NCBI RefSeq assembly: GCF_900188065.1
Contig: NZ_FZNQ01000008.1
Coordinates: 79,818 to 143,817 of the forward strand
Length of the DNA stretch: 64,000 bases
Reading direction: 5' to 3'
Source of the DNA: Halorubrum vacuolatum
Lineage (GTDB): Archaea > Halobacteriota > Halobacteria > Halobacteriales > Haloferacaceae
Made by a program: the position numbers and the translations under genes
Notes under the pieces: generated by a model
Told to the model about the DNA's origin: nothing
The model's input: only the letters and a program-made list of their open reading frames with translations
Databases searched by the model: none
Shown: in pieces, positions 18,208-27,167 of the stretch
How the letters are laid out: the number at the start of each line of letters is the position of its first letter
How positions within the stretch are numbered: the first letter of the stretch is position 1

Positions 18208-18500
18208 AGGTGGTAATGAGAATAGGGTATATAAATTCCTGTTCCTGATAGGGGTAGGATCCATTGACCACACATTAGGGAATATAAGGTCATTATTCAT
18301 AAGGGGTTGTGGTTCTTTAACACAGTAAACAAACGATCTATAATAAACCGAAAAGAAGCCCAAAAAGGTTTAAAAGCATCCTCTCGACGATCGAAATTTC
18401 CTCAAAAAGAAATATAAGTAAACACCTGACGAAATCCATCATCGGCTCGGGATCGACCTACTCCGTGCATCCGTCCGGAGGCTCCCGAACGTCCCAGCAA
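18208..18500. other. AT-rich gene-free stretch upstream of gltB
   Basis: Nearly 300 bases without a believable gene lie between gltB and the proS 3' repeats. The part from 18220 to 18430 is far richer in A and T than anything around it, with several TATA-like strings (attattcat, ctataataaac, gaaatataagtaa). This is a long control region for an ordinary metabolic gene and may carry nitrogen-responsive operators, but I see no clear palindrome. Confidence 0.5.
18228..18235 (-). promoter_or_regulatory. TATA box of gltB, leaderless-type spacing
   Basis: On the minus strand the sequence TTTATATA is centred about 25 bases before the gltB start codon. In archaea transcription starts about 25 bases after the TATA box, so the mRNA should begin at or next to the ATG. 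Leaderless mRNAs are common in haloarchaea. Confidence 0.65.
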
Positions 18501-18572
18501 ACGGACCTCAGCGTGTCACCGAAGACGGACCTCAGTACGGCCCGGGGGACCGTCCTCAGTACGTCTTCGCGA
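18501..18572. repeat. Three tandem 24-bp repeat units at the 3' end of proS
   Basis: The motif acggacctcag begins at 18501 and 18525, and a variant accgtcctcag at 18549, an exact period of 24 bases. The third unit covers the last codons and stop of proS. On the minus strand, TACTGAGG, the proS end and stop codon, recurs as tactgaggt and then cgctgaggt further downstream. It looks like tandem duplication of the gene terminus. Confidence 0.65.
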
Positions 18573-20031
18573 AGTACGCCGTCCGGGTTGCGGGTTCCTC
18601 ACAGATGGCGCAGGTTTCGTCGTGTCCTTCGTCCACGAGCGGGTCGTCGTCCTCGAAGGGGACCATGACGATCTCCGCGGCCATCGCCTCCTTGATCGGC
18701 TCCTCACAAGCCTCCTCGCCACACCACGGCGCGGTCACGTAGCCGCCGTGCTGGCCGAGCGTCCCGAGGATCGAGGCGCGATCGTCGGCCTCGCGTACCG
18801 CGCCGTCCAGCGTCTCCTCGGCGGCGGCGTAGAGTTTGGCGTAGATCGTTTCGAGGTGCTCCTCGACCGTCCCGACGATCCCCTCGCGATCCGCGACGAC
18901 GCTCTCGCCGTCGGGGCGATGCACGAGCGTCAACTCGCCGTCCGCCACCTCGTGGGGACCGATCTCGATCCGCAGCGGGACGCCGTGGAGCTCGTGATCG
19001 TTGAACTTGAACCCCGGATTGCGCTCGTCGCGGTCGTCGAGCTCGACACGGACGCCGGCGTCGGACAGCTCCTCGGCGATGTCCTCGGCGTACGAGAGCA
19101 CCTCATCCTTCGTCTCCTCCTGCCAGATGGGAACGATGACGACCTGCTCCGGGGCGACCGTCGGCGGCAACACGAGGCCCTGTTCGTCCGAGTGCGTCAT
19201 GATCAACGCGCCGAGCGCGCGCCACGAGAGCCCCCACGAGGTGGTGTGTGCGAGCCGCTCCTCCTCGTCCTCGTCGGCGTAGGTGATGTCGAACGCCTCC
19301 GCGAACGACTGGCCGAGGTGGTGTGAGGTGGCGCCCTGTACGGACTTCCCGTCCGGCATCAGCGCCTCGACGGTCGTCGTCGTGTGTGCGCCGGGGAACT
19401 TGTCGTGATCGGGCTTCTGCCCGCGGAGGACGGGGAGCGCGAGGAGGTCCTCATACACCGACTCGTACTGATCGAGGCGGGTGAGCGTCTCCTCCCACGC
19501 GTCCTCGTGGGTCGCGTGCGCGGTGTGACCCTCCTGCCAGAGGAACTCCTTCGTTCGGAAGAACGGCTTCGTCTCCGTCGCCTCCCATCGCACGACCGAA
19601 CACCACTGGTTCACCCGCAGCGGGAGGTCGCGGTGGCTGCGAACCCAGCCGCTGATGTAGGGGGTGATGATCGACTCGGAGGTCGGCCGCACCGCCAGCC
19701 GCTCCTCCAACTCCTTCGTGCCCGCCTCGCTCACCCACGCGACCTCGGGGTCGAACCCCTCGACGATCTCCTTTTCGCGTTCGAGATACGACTCGGGGAT
19801 GAAAAGCGGGAAGTAGGCGTTCTGGACGCCCGTCGATTTGAACTTCGCGTCGAGGAACGACTGGAGTCGCTCCCAGACCGCATACGCACGCGGGCGGGTA
19901 ACGATGAAGCCGCTCATTCCCTCCGGGCCGTAGTCTGCCAGCCCCGCCTTCCGTACGACCTCGGCGTACCACTCGCCGGTGTTGTGTGATTTGGATTCGG
20001 TGATCCCGAGTTCCTGATCGTCGTCGGTCAT
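18556..20031 (-). CDS. proS: Prolyl-tRNA synthetase, archaeal/eukaryotic type
   Basis: A 491-residue class II synthetase that charges tRNA-Pro. The order of segments is standard: KSHNTGEWYAEVVRKAGLADY at the N-terminus, the motif 2 region with RPTSESIITPYISGWVRSHRDLP and FFRTKEFLWQEGHTAH, motif 3 with HTTSWGLSWRALGALIMTHSD, the anticodon-binding domain, and a C-terminal zinc domain with Cys pairs in CGEEAC and CAICEEPA ending in the TAYFAKTY tail typical of this class. The start is the ATG at 20029-20031. It is not in an obvious operon. Confidence 0.97.
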   Translation of the reverse strand: MTDDDQELGITESKSHNTGEWYAEVVRKAGLADYGPEGMSGFIVTRPRAYAVWERLQSFLDAKFKSTGVQNAYFPLFIPESYLEREKEIVEGFDPEVAWVSEAGTKELEERLAVRPTSESIITPYISGWVRSHRDLPLRVNQWCSVVRWEATETKPFFRTKEFLWQEGHTAHATHEDAWEETLTRLDQYESVYEDLLALPVLRGQKPDHDKFPGAHTTTTVEALMPDGKSVQGATSHHLGQSFAEAFDITYADEDEEERLAHTTSWGLSWRALGALIMTHSDEQGLVLPPTVAPEQVVIVPIWQEETKDEVLSYAEDIAEELSDAGVRVELDDRDERNPGFKFNDHELHGVPLRIEIGPHEVADGELTLVHRPDGESVVADREGIVGTVEEHLETIYAKLYAAAEETLDGAVREADDRASILGTLGQHGGYVTAPWCGEEACEEPIKEAMAAEIVMVPFEDDDPLVDEGHDETCAICEEPATRTAYFAKTY

Positions 20032-20115
20032 TGTTTCACACAGCGCCCGTCGCGGGCTTAAAAGGTCCGAAGGGATGGGACGGTGTCGGTCACCACAAAC
20101 CCCGTTCGGTCCTGC

Positions 20116-21120
20116 TCACCGCCGCGCCGCCAGCGCCTCCCGAAGGGTGCGACCTTCGTCGACGACGTCGCGACGGTACTGCATATAAAAGGCGCCGAGC
20201 GGCGGCTGGATCACGTACGCTAACGCGATGGGCAGCACGGCCGTTTCGGGGATGGCGTCGGCGGCGACGACGATCGCGAGCGCGATGGAGAGGTTCCGCA
20301 TACTGGTCGCATACACCAGGGCGACGCCCTGCGCGTCGGACAGCAGCAGCCTCCCGAGCGCCGCGCCCGCGATCAGGATGACGGCATAAAAGGCGACCAG
20401 CGGGACGACGACGAGCGCCGAGGCGAGCGGGTCCGCGAGGATGCTTTCCGAGCGCATCGTCATCGCGATGAAGACGATAAGCATCACCCCCAAAGAGCTC
20501 AGTCCACCGAAGGTCGGCTTGAGCCGTTTGAACCCGTCGGCGCCGTACCGTCGGAGCAGGAACCGCCGTGTGACCGCGCCGGCGACCATGGGCGCGATGA
20601 CGACGATGGCGAGCTGCCGGTAGAGCGTGGTCGGGTCGAACCCGACGCTCGCGGGAACGAGCAGCGAGAGGTACATCGGAAGGACGGCGACCGCGACGAG
20701 GAGGTTGACGGCCATCGCGACGAGCGCCGACTCCAGGTCGCCGTTCGCGAGCCCGGTCCAGGCGGCGGTCATCCCCGAGGTCGGGATCAGCGCGATGAAG
20801 TAGAGCCCGATCGCGAAGGAGACGTCCCCGCCGAAAAAGAGCCGCGCGAGCCCGACCGCGAGAAGCGGGGCCACCCCGAAGTTGACGAGCAGGCTCAGCC
20901 CGACCGGCCGCGCGTGGTGTCGAACCTTCAGCACCTCCCGCACGTCGATCGTGATCATCATTGGGTAGACCATCAAAAACACGACCGGGACGACGACGGC
21001 CGACAGGAGGGTCCGCGTGTCTTCGGTGATGAACTGTCCAACGACGAGGCCGGCGAAAAGTGACCCGAGAACGATCACGATCAGGTTCGATTTGAGGGCG
21101 ATGAGACCGCGACGTATCAT
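20116..21120 (-). CDS. Bile acid:sodium symporter / ACR3-like family transporter
   Basis: A 334-residue protein with about ten membrane spans and the BASS superfamily repeats. FIALIPTSGMTAAWTGLANGD is in the place of the ACR3 motif that holds the arsenite-binding Cys, but the Cys is missing (Thr-Ser-Gly-Met), so arsenite export is doubtful. A second conserved part is ALVYATSMRNLSIALAI. Transported solute is unknown. I chose the ATG at 21118-21120; a TTG at 21147 is also in frame. It is divergent from the HTH-10 regulator at 21240, which suggests shared control with the molybdoenzyme operon. Confidence 0.75.
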   Translation of the reverse strand: MIRRGLIALKSNLIVIVLGSLFAGLVVGQFITEDTRTLLSAVVVPVVFLMVYPMMITIDVREVLKVRHHARPVGLSLLVNFGVAPLLAVGLARLFFGGDVSFAIGLYFIALIPTSGMTAAWTGLANGDLESALVAMAVNLLVAVAVLPMYLSLLVPASVGFDPTTLYRQLAIVVIAPMVAGAVTRRFLLRRYGADGFKRLKPTFGGLSSLGVMLIVFIAMTMRSESILADPLASALVVVPLVAFYAVILIAGAALGRLLLSDAQGVALVYATSMRNLSIALAIVVAADAIPETAVLPIALAYVIQPPLGAFYMQYRRDVVDEGRTLREALAARR

Positions 21121-21239
21121 GCCCTTAATATTGCTTGTTATGTACAATAGTATTCCGGTCCGGTCGCCGCGATGATTCCCGGCGAGCGGGAATCGATCGG
21201 CGAATTATGTGGGTTGGGCGAGAACAACGAGGTAAGCGC

Positions 21240-21974
21240 ATGTCAAGCAACGATACGGGCCCGGCGACGGGCGGGCCCACGGCGGGCGGGATGGTGGATC
21301 GGTGCCGGGAGGCCGCCCGTTCGACCGCCGATCCGGGGGCCGATGAATGTACCGAGCCGGGGGAGTCGTTCGATGAGCGGGGCGTACAGGCGGTCCTCGA
21401 GGTCGAGCGCGGCGGTGCCTGTCCGCTGGACGACTTCGAGGGCGACGTGATCGACGTCGACGTGCGCTACCAGATGGGTCGCTGTCTCGGGGAGGTCGAA
21501 GTCCGTGAGTGCCGCGACGCCTGTTCGTCGACGCGACAGTTCTCCGAACCGATCTGTGAGCACTGTCCCGGGATCGTGTTCTCCCGCTACGGCTGTATCC
21601 CCCGGTTTCTTCGGACCGGCGACGGCTCCTTCGTCGTCGAAACCCGTCTCGACACGGTCGAGACACTCTCCGCGCTGGTCAACGAGATCCGGGGGCGCTG
21701 TGCGAGCGTGACCGTCCGATCGATCATCTCGACGGAGGGGCCGGACGGTACCGAATCGTGCTCGGTCGACCTCTCTGCGTTGACGCCGAAACAGCGCGAG
21801 GCCGTCTCGCTCGCACAGGACCACGGCTACTACGATCCATCGTCCGAGGTGGCGCTCTCGGAGCTGGCCGCGGAACTCGACATCTCGACCTCCGCGCTCT
21901 CACAGCGGCTCCAGCGGGCCGAGAGCAACGTCCTCGGCCAACTGGATTGCGGCTGTCGGTGTCTGGACGGCTAG
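21240..21974 (+). CDS. HTH-10 (Bat/DmsR-like) transcriptional regulator, cysteine-rich
   Basis: A 244-residue protein. The C-terminal 60 residues are the HTH-10 DNA-binding domain: LTPKQREAVSLAQDHGYYD followed by LSELAAELDISTSALSQRLQRAE. The middle has an unusual set of cysteines (GRCLGEVEVREC, DAC, ICEHCPG, YGCIP) that could bind a metal or an iron-sulfur cluster, and the protein ends in CGCRC. DmsR-type regulators of this kind switch on DMSO/TMAO respiration in haloarchaea, so a redox or ligand sensing role for the downstream operon is a reasonable inference. The ATG start is at 21240. It is divergent from the BASS transporter. Confidence 0.82.
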   Translation: MSSNDTGPATGGPTAGGMVDRCREAARSTADPGADECTEPGESFDERGVQAVLEVERGGACPLDDFEGDVIDVDVRYQMGRCLGEVEVRECRDACSSTRQFSEPICEHCPGIVFSRYGCIPRFLRTGDGSFVVETRLDTVETLSALVNEIRGRCASVTVRSIISTEGPDGTESCSVDLSALTPKQREAVSLAQDHGYYDPSSEVALSELAAELDISTSALSQRLQRAESNVLGQLDCGCRCLDG

Positions 21975-22133
21975 TCGTCCCGGGCCGAACCGGATCGTTC
22001 ATATTTAAACACTTACGACCTTCGGCAGCGGCTGGTCGCGCCTAATCACTCGTTCCACGGTCGGAAACGCCTTGCAGCCGGTTCATCATGGGCGTAATCC
22101 TGCCCCCGTTAGCCCCATCTCAACCGGTCACAG

Positions 22134-22142
22134 GTATATAAA
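22134..22142 (+). promoter_or_regulatory. TATA box for the molybdoenzyme operon
   Basis: The string tatataaag lies 63 bases before the start codon of the small protein at 22205, which would give a leader of about 40 bases. A second TATA-like tttatatg at 22189-22196 is too close to the start to serve a normal start site for this ATG. Confidence 0.5.
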
Positions 22143-22204
22143 GGCTTAATCAGTCCAGCGTGGACCCCATGCCGGTGTGGGTGGTACGTTTATATGTGAG
22201 CGAC

Positions 22205-22429
22205 ATGTCCCAAAACAACCCGGATCCCTTGGAAACGCTTGCATCGCTCGGCACCGCGCCGGAACCCAGCCAGTACGATCAGGAGCTCGGTCGTGAGGTC
22301 GGCGCGGCGGCGCGACGGGTCGCCGACGGCGACCTCACCGAGGAGGAGTTCCACGAGCTGTTCGCCGACCGGCTCGCCGCCGAGTTCGGGGACGCATACG
22401 TCCCACCGGAGGGGAAGGACGATGGGTGA
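22205..22429 (+). CDS. Small Ferredoxin_N-like protein at the head of the molybdoenzyme operon
   Basis: A 74-residue acidic soluble protein without cysteines: MSQNNPDPLETLASLG, then a helical EEFHELFADRLAAEFGD part. Similar short proteins annotated as 4Fe-4S ferredoxin N-terminal domain are found beside DMSO-reductase-family operons in haloarchaea; I am moderately sure of that link. The absence of cysteines means it holds no cluster. Its stop overlaps the molybdoenzyme start by 8 bases, so it is part of the operon. An in-frame ATG at 22160 exists but would give an odd N-terminus across the promoter. Confidence 0.65.
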   Translation: MSQNNPDPLETLASLGTAPEPSQYDQELGREVGAAARRVADGDLTEEEFHELFADRLAAEFGDAYVPPEGKDDG

Positions 22430-24743
22430 ACGCCGGGGCGGCGGCCCGGACCTCTCGCGACGGTCGCTGCTTAAAACCACCGGCGCGGCCGTTGGTCTCG
22501 CCGGACTCAGCGGCTGTGTCGACCTCATCGAGGGCGACGCGGACCGTGACCTGGGCCGGCTCGCGGAGGCGGAGACCGCCTTCGGGAACTGCTGGATGTG
22601 TCATCACGCCTGCGGACAGCAACTGCAGGTCAACGACGGGACGATCGTCGACATCTCGGGCGTCGATGGCCACCCGCGCGGGAGCGCCGGCCCCGGTACG
22701 GAGGGCACCCTCTGTCCGAAGGGGCTCGGCGAGATGGAGAAGGCCCACGACCCCGACCGCATCACGCGGCCGTACGTCCGCAAGGACGGCGAGCTTCAGG
22801 AGGTCGACTGGGACGAGGCATTCGCGTACACGGCCGACAAACTCCGCGACCTCGCCGAGACGCACGGTCCGGAGACGTTCCTCGACGCCGCGAGCTGGAC
22901 GACGACGGACCTCCACGAGGTCGTCTGGCGTGACCTCTACGGCACGCCCGAGCGGATCGGCCGCGGCCGACACGTCTGTTTCGGCGGGGCCCACCTCAGC
23001 GGGAACCTGATGGGCGTCGGCGCGGACATGCGGTTCGTCGACTACCAGAACTCCGAGTACATCATCGCGTGGGGACGCAACATCTTCGAGTCGTTCGCGG
23101 GACAGTGGGAGCCGAAGGGCGTCCTCGAGGCGCTCGATAACGGTGCGACGCTCGTCGTCATCGACCCCCGACACACGCCGACCGCCCAGAAGGCGGACCA
23201 CTGGCTGCCGATCGAACCGCGGACGGACGGGGCGCTCGCGCTCGCGATGGCACACGTCATCATCGAGGAGGGGCTCCACGACGAGGAGTTCATCCAGGAG
23301 TGGACCCACGGGTTCGATACCTACGAGGAGGCGGTCGCCGACAAGACGCCGGAGTGGGCCGCGGAGATCACCGGCATCGACGCCGAGTTGATCCGCGAGA
23401 TCGCCATCGGGTTCGCGGAGGCAGCACCCGCCGCCGGCATCGCCCTGTGGACCGGCGTCGGCCAATACGCGGAGTCCCAGAAGGCCTCACAGAACGTCTT
23501 CGCGCTCAACGGGCTCGTCGGCAACATCGACCGACCGGGTGGGCTTCGTCTCTGGCAGGGGCCGCCCTTCTCGGACCCGTTCGAGGTTCGGGATATCGAC
23601 CTCCCGAACAACGCGGCAGACGAGACCCCCGCGCTGCGGAAGTACGATGAGTACGCCGACCAGCCGTACAGACACACCACGGGGATCGGCCACAACATCG
23701 TCCCGGAGATGGTCGAGAACGGTCATATTCGGGGGATCTACACCCACTACGACAACCCGATCAACGACGGGAACAGCGAGGCGTGGATGAACGCCTTGGA
23801 CGAGATGGACCTCGTCATCACCGTCGACGCGTACTGGAGCGAACTCACCCGCCGCGCGGACGTGGTGTTCCCCGAGGCGATCCAGCTCGAAAAGGACACC
23901 TTGATCGACTACGCACCCGCCTGGAGCGCCTACCACGACCGGCGCTGGATGACCGCCTCGGAGGCGGCGGTCGAACCGCTCGGCGACTCGAAGCCCGGCT
24001 TCCAGATCCTGCGGGGGATCGCCGAGGAGATGGGCTGGGGCGAGTACATCCCGTGGGAGAGCGAGGCCGAATACAACGAGGACATGCTCGCGAACGTCGA
24101 GTACTCCTTCGAGGAGATCGCCGAACAGAACTACGTCATCTTGGAGGAGTTCGGTTACGAAGCGTGGCGCGAGAACGGCTTCGGCACGCCGACGAACGCG
24201 TTCCAGTTCGACCTCGACGAGATGGACGCCTACGTCAGATCGCTCGAGGAGGTCGAGGAGATGGAAGGCGTGGAGCTGGAGACCGGGCCGCAGTGGCTCC
24301 CGCCGGGGACGCTCGGCGAGCTGCCCGACGAGGAGTACCCGCTGCACTTCTATGACACCCGCTCGGTGTTCTTCGCGTTCGGCGCGGACCAGCCGCTCTC
24401 ACAGCAGCGATCACAGTACGCGGCGAGACACGGCCTGCAGTCGGCCGACTACGAGGGGAACTACCTCACGATCAACCCGGCGGACGCGGACCCCCGCGGG
24501 ATCGAGACCGGCGACATGGTCACGGTCGAGTCGGCCGACGGGGCCGGGGAGTTGATGGCGTACGTGAGCGAGCGGACGCCTCCCGGCTTCCTCACCGCCG
24601 AGTTCGGCTTCGGCGAGGGGGTCCCACACGAGGAGGGATTCAACACGATGATGCTACACACCGAGGGCGTCGACCCGCTCTCATCACAGCCGGACCGGCA
24701 CATTCCGATCGAGGTTCACGCCAACGGGGGTGACGGGGCATGA
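22422..24743 (+). CDS. Molybdopterin oxidoreductase catalytic subunit, Psr/Phs/DMSO-reductase family, Tat-exported lipoprotein
   Basis: A 773-residue catalytic subunit. A Tat signal is clear: RRSLLK at residues 13-18 and a lipobox ending at Cys32 (GLSGC), so the enzyme works outside the cytoplasmic membrane. A 4Fe-4S site uses Cys57, 60, 64 and 98 (CWMCHHAC and CPKG). Cys186 in RGRHVCFGG is in the region where polysulfide, thiosulfate, arsenate and periplasmic nitrate reductases place their Mo-binding Cys, unlike the Ser of DmsA/TorA. With the FeS and NrfD subunits it makes a PsrABC-type complex exchanging electrons with the quinone pool. The acceptor may be a sulfur compound or arsenate; sequence alone does not decide. 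Confidence 0.88.
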   Translation: MGERRGGGPDLSRRSLLKTTGAAVGLAGLSGCVDLIEGDADRDLGRLAEAETAFGNCWMCHHACGQQLQVNDGTIVDISGVDGHPRGSAGPGTEGTLCPKGLGEMEKAHDPDRITRPYVRKDGELQEVDWDEAFAYTADKLRDLAETHGPETFLDAASWTTTDLHEVVWRDLYGTPERIGRGRHVCFGGAHLSGNLMGVGADMRFVDYQNSEYIIAWGRNIFESFAGQWEPKGVLEALDNGATLVVIDPRHTPTAQKADHWLPIEPRTDGALALAMAHVIIEEGLHDEEFIQEWTHGFDTYEEAVADKTPEWAAEITGIDAELIREIAIGFAEAAPAAGIALWTGVGQYAESQKASQNVFALNGLVGNIDRPGGLRLWQGPPFSDPFEVRDIDLPNNAADETPALRKYDEYADQPYRHTTGIGHNIVPEMVENGHIRGIYTHYDNPINDGNSEAWMNALDEMDLVITVDAYWSELTRRADVVFPEAIQLEKDTLIDYAPAWSAYHDRRWMTASEAAVEPLGDSKPGFQILRGIAEEMGWGEYIPWESEAEYNEDMLANVEYSFEEIAEQNYVILEEFGYEAWRENGFGTPTNAFQFDLDEMDAYVRSLEEVEEMEGVELETGPQWLPPGTLGELPDEEYPLHFYDTRSVFFAFGADQPLSQQRSQYAARHGLQSADYEGNYLTINPADADPRGIETGDMVTVESADGAGELMAYVSERTPPGFLTAEFGFGEGVPHEEGFNTMMLHTEGVDPLSSQPDRHIPIEVHANGGDGA

Positions 24744-25444
24744 GCGAACAATGGATGTTCTACTTCGACCCGAACCGCTGTATCGGGTGTCACGCCTGCT
24801 CGATCGCGTGTAACCAGCGTCACGACCGCGACGCCGACGAGGACGACTGGCGGACCGTGACCCACCTCGAACGCGGGGAGTACCCGGATTTCCAGGAGCT
24901 GCCGGTGTCGATGTCGTGTATGCACTGTCACGACGCCCCCTGTGAGCAGGTGTGCCCGCCGGACGCCATCGTGAAACGTGAGGAGGACGGGCTCGTGACG
25001 GTCAACCGGGACCGCTGTATCGGCTGTCACTACTGTGCGTGGGCCTGTCCGTACGGCGCGCCGACCTACGACGACGAGGGGCTCATGTCGAAGTGTAACA
25101 TGTGTCTCGGCGAGGGGCCGGGAAGCGGCCACGGGAAACCGCCCAAACAGAAGCCGGAGGACGGCGGGCTCAAGCCGTCCTGTGTCGACAACTGCGTCGG
25201 CGAGGCGATCAAGGCTGGCCCCGTGAGCGAGGTCATGGCGGAGGCGTCCGAGACGGCCGCCCGACGCTTCGAGAACGGCGCGTACAACTCCCGGGTGATC
25301 GTGGAGCCGATGGACGAGGACTCGGCGGCCGGGATGGATGACGTCGCTGATGCATCGATCGACGCGAACGACGAGGGCGCGGCCGCCGTTCCGGCCGGCG
25401 GGAGCGACGCCGACGGCGGCGCCTCCGACTGGCTCAACGGGTGA
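24740..25444 (+). CDS. Four-cluster ferredoxin subunit (DmsB/PsrB/NrfC family)
   Basis: A 234-residue cytosol-like folded subunit that normally travels with the catalytic subunit. Cysteine groups are CIGCHACSIAC, CMHCHDAPCEQVC, CIGCHYCAWAC and CNMC with a later CVDNC, enough for four 4Fe-4S clusters that carry electrons between the membrane anchor and the molybdenum site. It has no signal of its own, as usual. The last 50 residues are an acidic, Ala-rich tail with no cluster ligands. Its ATG overlaps the catalytic gene by four bases (ATGA). Confidence 0.93.
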   Translation: MSEQWMFYFDPNRCIGCHACSIACNQRHDRDADEDDWRTVTHLERGEYPDFQELPVSMSCMHCHDAPCEQVCPPDAIVKREEDGLVTVNRDRCIGCHYCAWACPYGAPTYDDEGLMSKCNMCLGEGPGSGHGKPPKQKPEDGGLKPSCVDNCVGEAIKAGPVSEVMAEASETAARRFENGAYNSRVIVEPMDEDSAAGMDDVADASIDANDEGAAAVPAGGSDADGGASDWLNG

Positions 25445-26523
25445 TCACGATGACGAGCTCACTCATCGCGCTGGAGACGTTCGTCGGCTTCCGGTGGCTC
25501 CCGGCCGACTACTGGGACCTGTCGATCCCGGTGTACCTCTATCTCGCGGTCGTCGCCGGTGGCGCCTACCTCGCCGGCGCGTCCGCGTGGTTCCGCCGCA
25601 CCCTGGGTGGCGGGGGTGGCCGGCTGGAACCGGAGCTGATCCGCTGGGGGTTCCTGATCGCGGTCGTCAGCGCCGCGGGCGCCGGGCTCGCGGTCATGTC
25701 GCACCTCGCGGTCGTCTATCGGGCGCTGTTGTTCCCGATCTACCTCACAAACTTCTCCTCGTGGATCACGATCGGCACCTGGATCCTCGTGATCCTCTCG
25801 GTGATCGCCACGCTCTGTCTCGTCCTCGCGCTGTTTGGAGAGGATGCGGCCGACGCGGGCGACGGCGACGGACGAAGCCTGTGGCCCCGGGCGGTCGTCG
25901 CGAAGGTGGGGGTCCTTCCGACGGTCGACCGGCTCGTCGATCGCGTCCGTCCGCCGACGGGTGCGCTCGTCGCGCTCCATGCGGTCGGGGTCCTTTTCGC
26001 CGTCGCGACGATCTACACCGGCTTCGAGCTGGCCATCGTCGAGACGGTGCCGCTGTGGAACGAGCCGGTCATCGTGCCGGCGCTGTTCCTGACCAGCGGC
26101 GTCGCCGCGGGCGTCGGGCTCACCCTCGCGGTTACCCTGCTCTTCGAGCGCGAGATCGGCCGGCTCGCGGGCGGCTACGCGGTCGCCGTCGGCGTCCTCT
26201 CCGGGGTGAGCCTGCTGATCGCGGGCATTGGATGGGGCGAGGTCGCCGCCGGCGGCATGGCGGCGACCGCCTCCTACAGCGCCCTCACGGAGGGCACGCT
26301 CGCGATCGGCGTTCTCGTCGTCGCGCTCGGGCTCGCCGTGGCGTTGGTCGTTGGGGTCGTACTCGGTGCGGCCGCGGCCCTCGGGCGACTTCCCGAGCCG
26401 GTCGAACGTGTCGGCGGCCCGCTCCTCATCGGGTCGTTCGGACTGCTCACCGTGAGCGGGCTCGTGATGCGGATCCTGTTCCTGCTCGCGGCCGAACAAC
26501 ACCCGGTGGTGGTCGTCGCATGA
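25441..26523 (+). CDS. NrfD/PsrC-type membrane anchor subunit
   Basis: A 360-residue protein with about nine or ten hydrophobic spans, beginning with a short segment FVGFRWLPADYWDLSIPVYLYLAVVAGGAYLAG and the SWITIGTWILVILS helix, in line with the NrfD/PsrC family that anchors the complex and exchanges electrons with menaquinone. The GTG at 25441 overlaps the preceding stop (GTGA); an ATG nine bases on is also possible. The coupling seen all through this operon favours the GTG. Confidence 0.88.
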   Translation: MITMTSSLIALETFVGFRWLPADYWDLSIPVYLYLAVVAGGAYLAGASAWFRRTLGGGGGRLEPELIRWGFLIAVVSAAGAGLAVMSHLAVVYRALLFPIYLTNFSSWITIGTWILVILSVIATLCLVLALFGEDAADAGDGDGRSLWPRAVVAKVGVLPTVDRLVDRVRPPTGALVALHAVGVLFAVATIYTGFELAIVETVPLWNEPVIVPALFLTSGVAAGVGLTLAVTLLFEREIGRLAGGYAVAVGVLSGVSLLIAGIGWGEVAAGGMAATASYSALTEGTLAIGVLVVALGLAVALVVGVVLGAAAALGRLPEPVERVGGPLLIGSFGLLTVSGLVMRILFLLAAEQHPVVVVA

Positions 26524-27167
26524 CGGGGGTCAAACCCGAGCGTCAACCGGTCTCCGACGGCGGCCCGGACGGGTCCATGCCGAGCGAGCCGATCGTGGAG
26601 CTCCATACCCTGCTCGCACGCTGTGTCGCCCATCCGGACGATGCGACGGTCGAGGCGATCCGCTCCGGCGAGTTGATCGATCGGATCCTCGATAGGGCGG
26701 CGGCGGTGGGACTCGACCTCGATCGACCGTCCCTTCCGGACCGACCGCGGGAGGCGTATCTCCGGACCTTCGAGGGGTTCGACGGTGACGCCTACGCGCC
26801 GCCGGCGGAGTCCGTCTACGAGCCCTGGTGGGACGGAACGGAGCGTGGACTGCTTTCCGGTCCGCCCGCACACGACATGCGCCGTCGATACGACGCCGCG
26901 GGGATCGACACACCCGACGCCTACCCCGCCGACCACCTCGCGCTGGAGTTGGAGTATGCGGGTCTGCTGCTCGAAAACGGCGACCCGGCTGAATACCATG
27001 CCTTCCGCGAGGTCCACTTCGGTTGGCTTCCGGCGCTTCGTGACCGCGTCAACCGGACGAGCGAGGTCGCCTTTCATCGGTGGGCGGTCGACACCATCGT
27101 CCGCTTGGTCGACCGGGTCACTGCCGAGGTTGCGGCCGAAAGCGAGGGTAACGACCATGATGAGTGA
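26520..27167 (+). CDS. TorD/DmsD-type molybdoenzyme chaperone
   Basis: A 215-residue mostly helical protein. The segments PREAYLRTFEGFDG, YEPWWDGTERG, ADHLALELEYAGLLLENGD and a C-terminal VNRTSEVAFHRW match the TorD/DmsD/NarJ superfamily (the usual ExxxPxDH is seen here as PADHLALELEY). Such chaperones hold the apo-catalytic subunit and guard its Tat signal until the cofactor is inserted. It overlaps the NrfD stop by four bases (ATGA) and the next gene by 11 bases. Confidence 0.85.
   Translation: MTGVKPERQPVSDGGPDGSMPSEPIVELHTLLARCVAHPDDATVEAIRSGELIDRILDRAAAVGLDLDRPSLPDRPREAYLRTFEGFDGDAYAPPAESVYEPWWDGTERGLLSGPPAHDMRRRYDAAGIDTPDAYPADHLALELEYAGLLLENGDPAEYHAFREVHFGWLPALRDRVNRTSEVAFHRWAVDTIVRLVDRVTAEVAAESEGNDHDE

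Noticed and set aside
18207..18363. Longer N-terminus of gltB (MGFFSVYYRS...)
   Set aside because: It runs through the AT-rich promoter and TATA box; the conserved protein starts near the ATG at 18205-18207.
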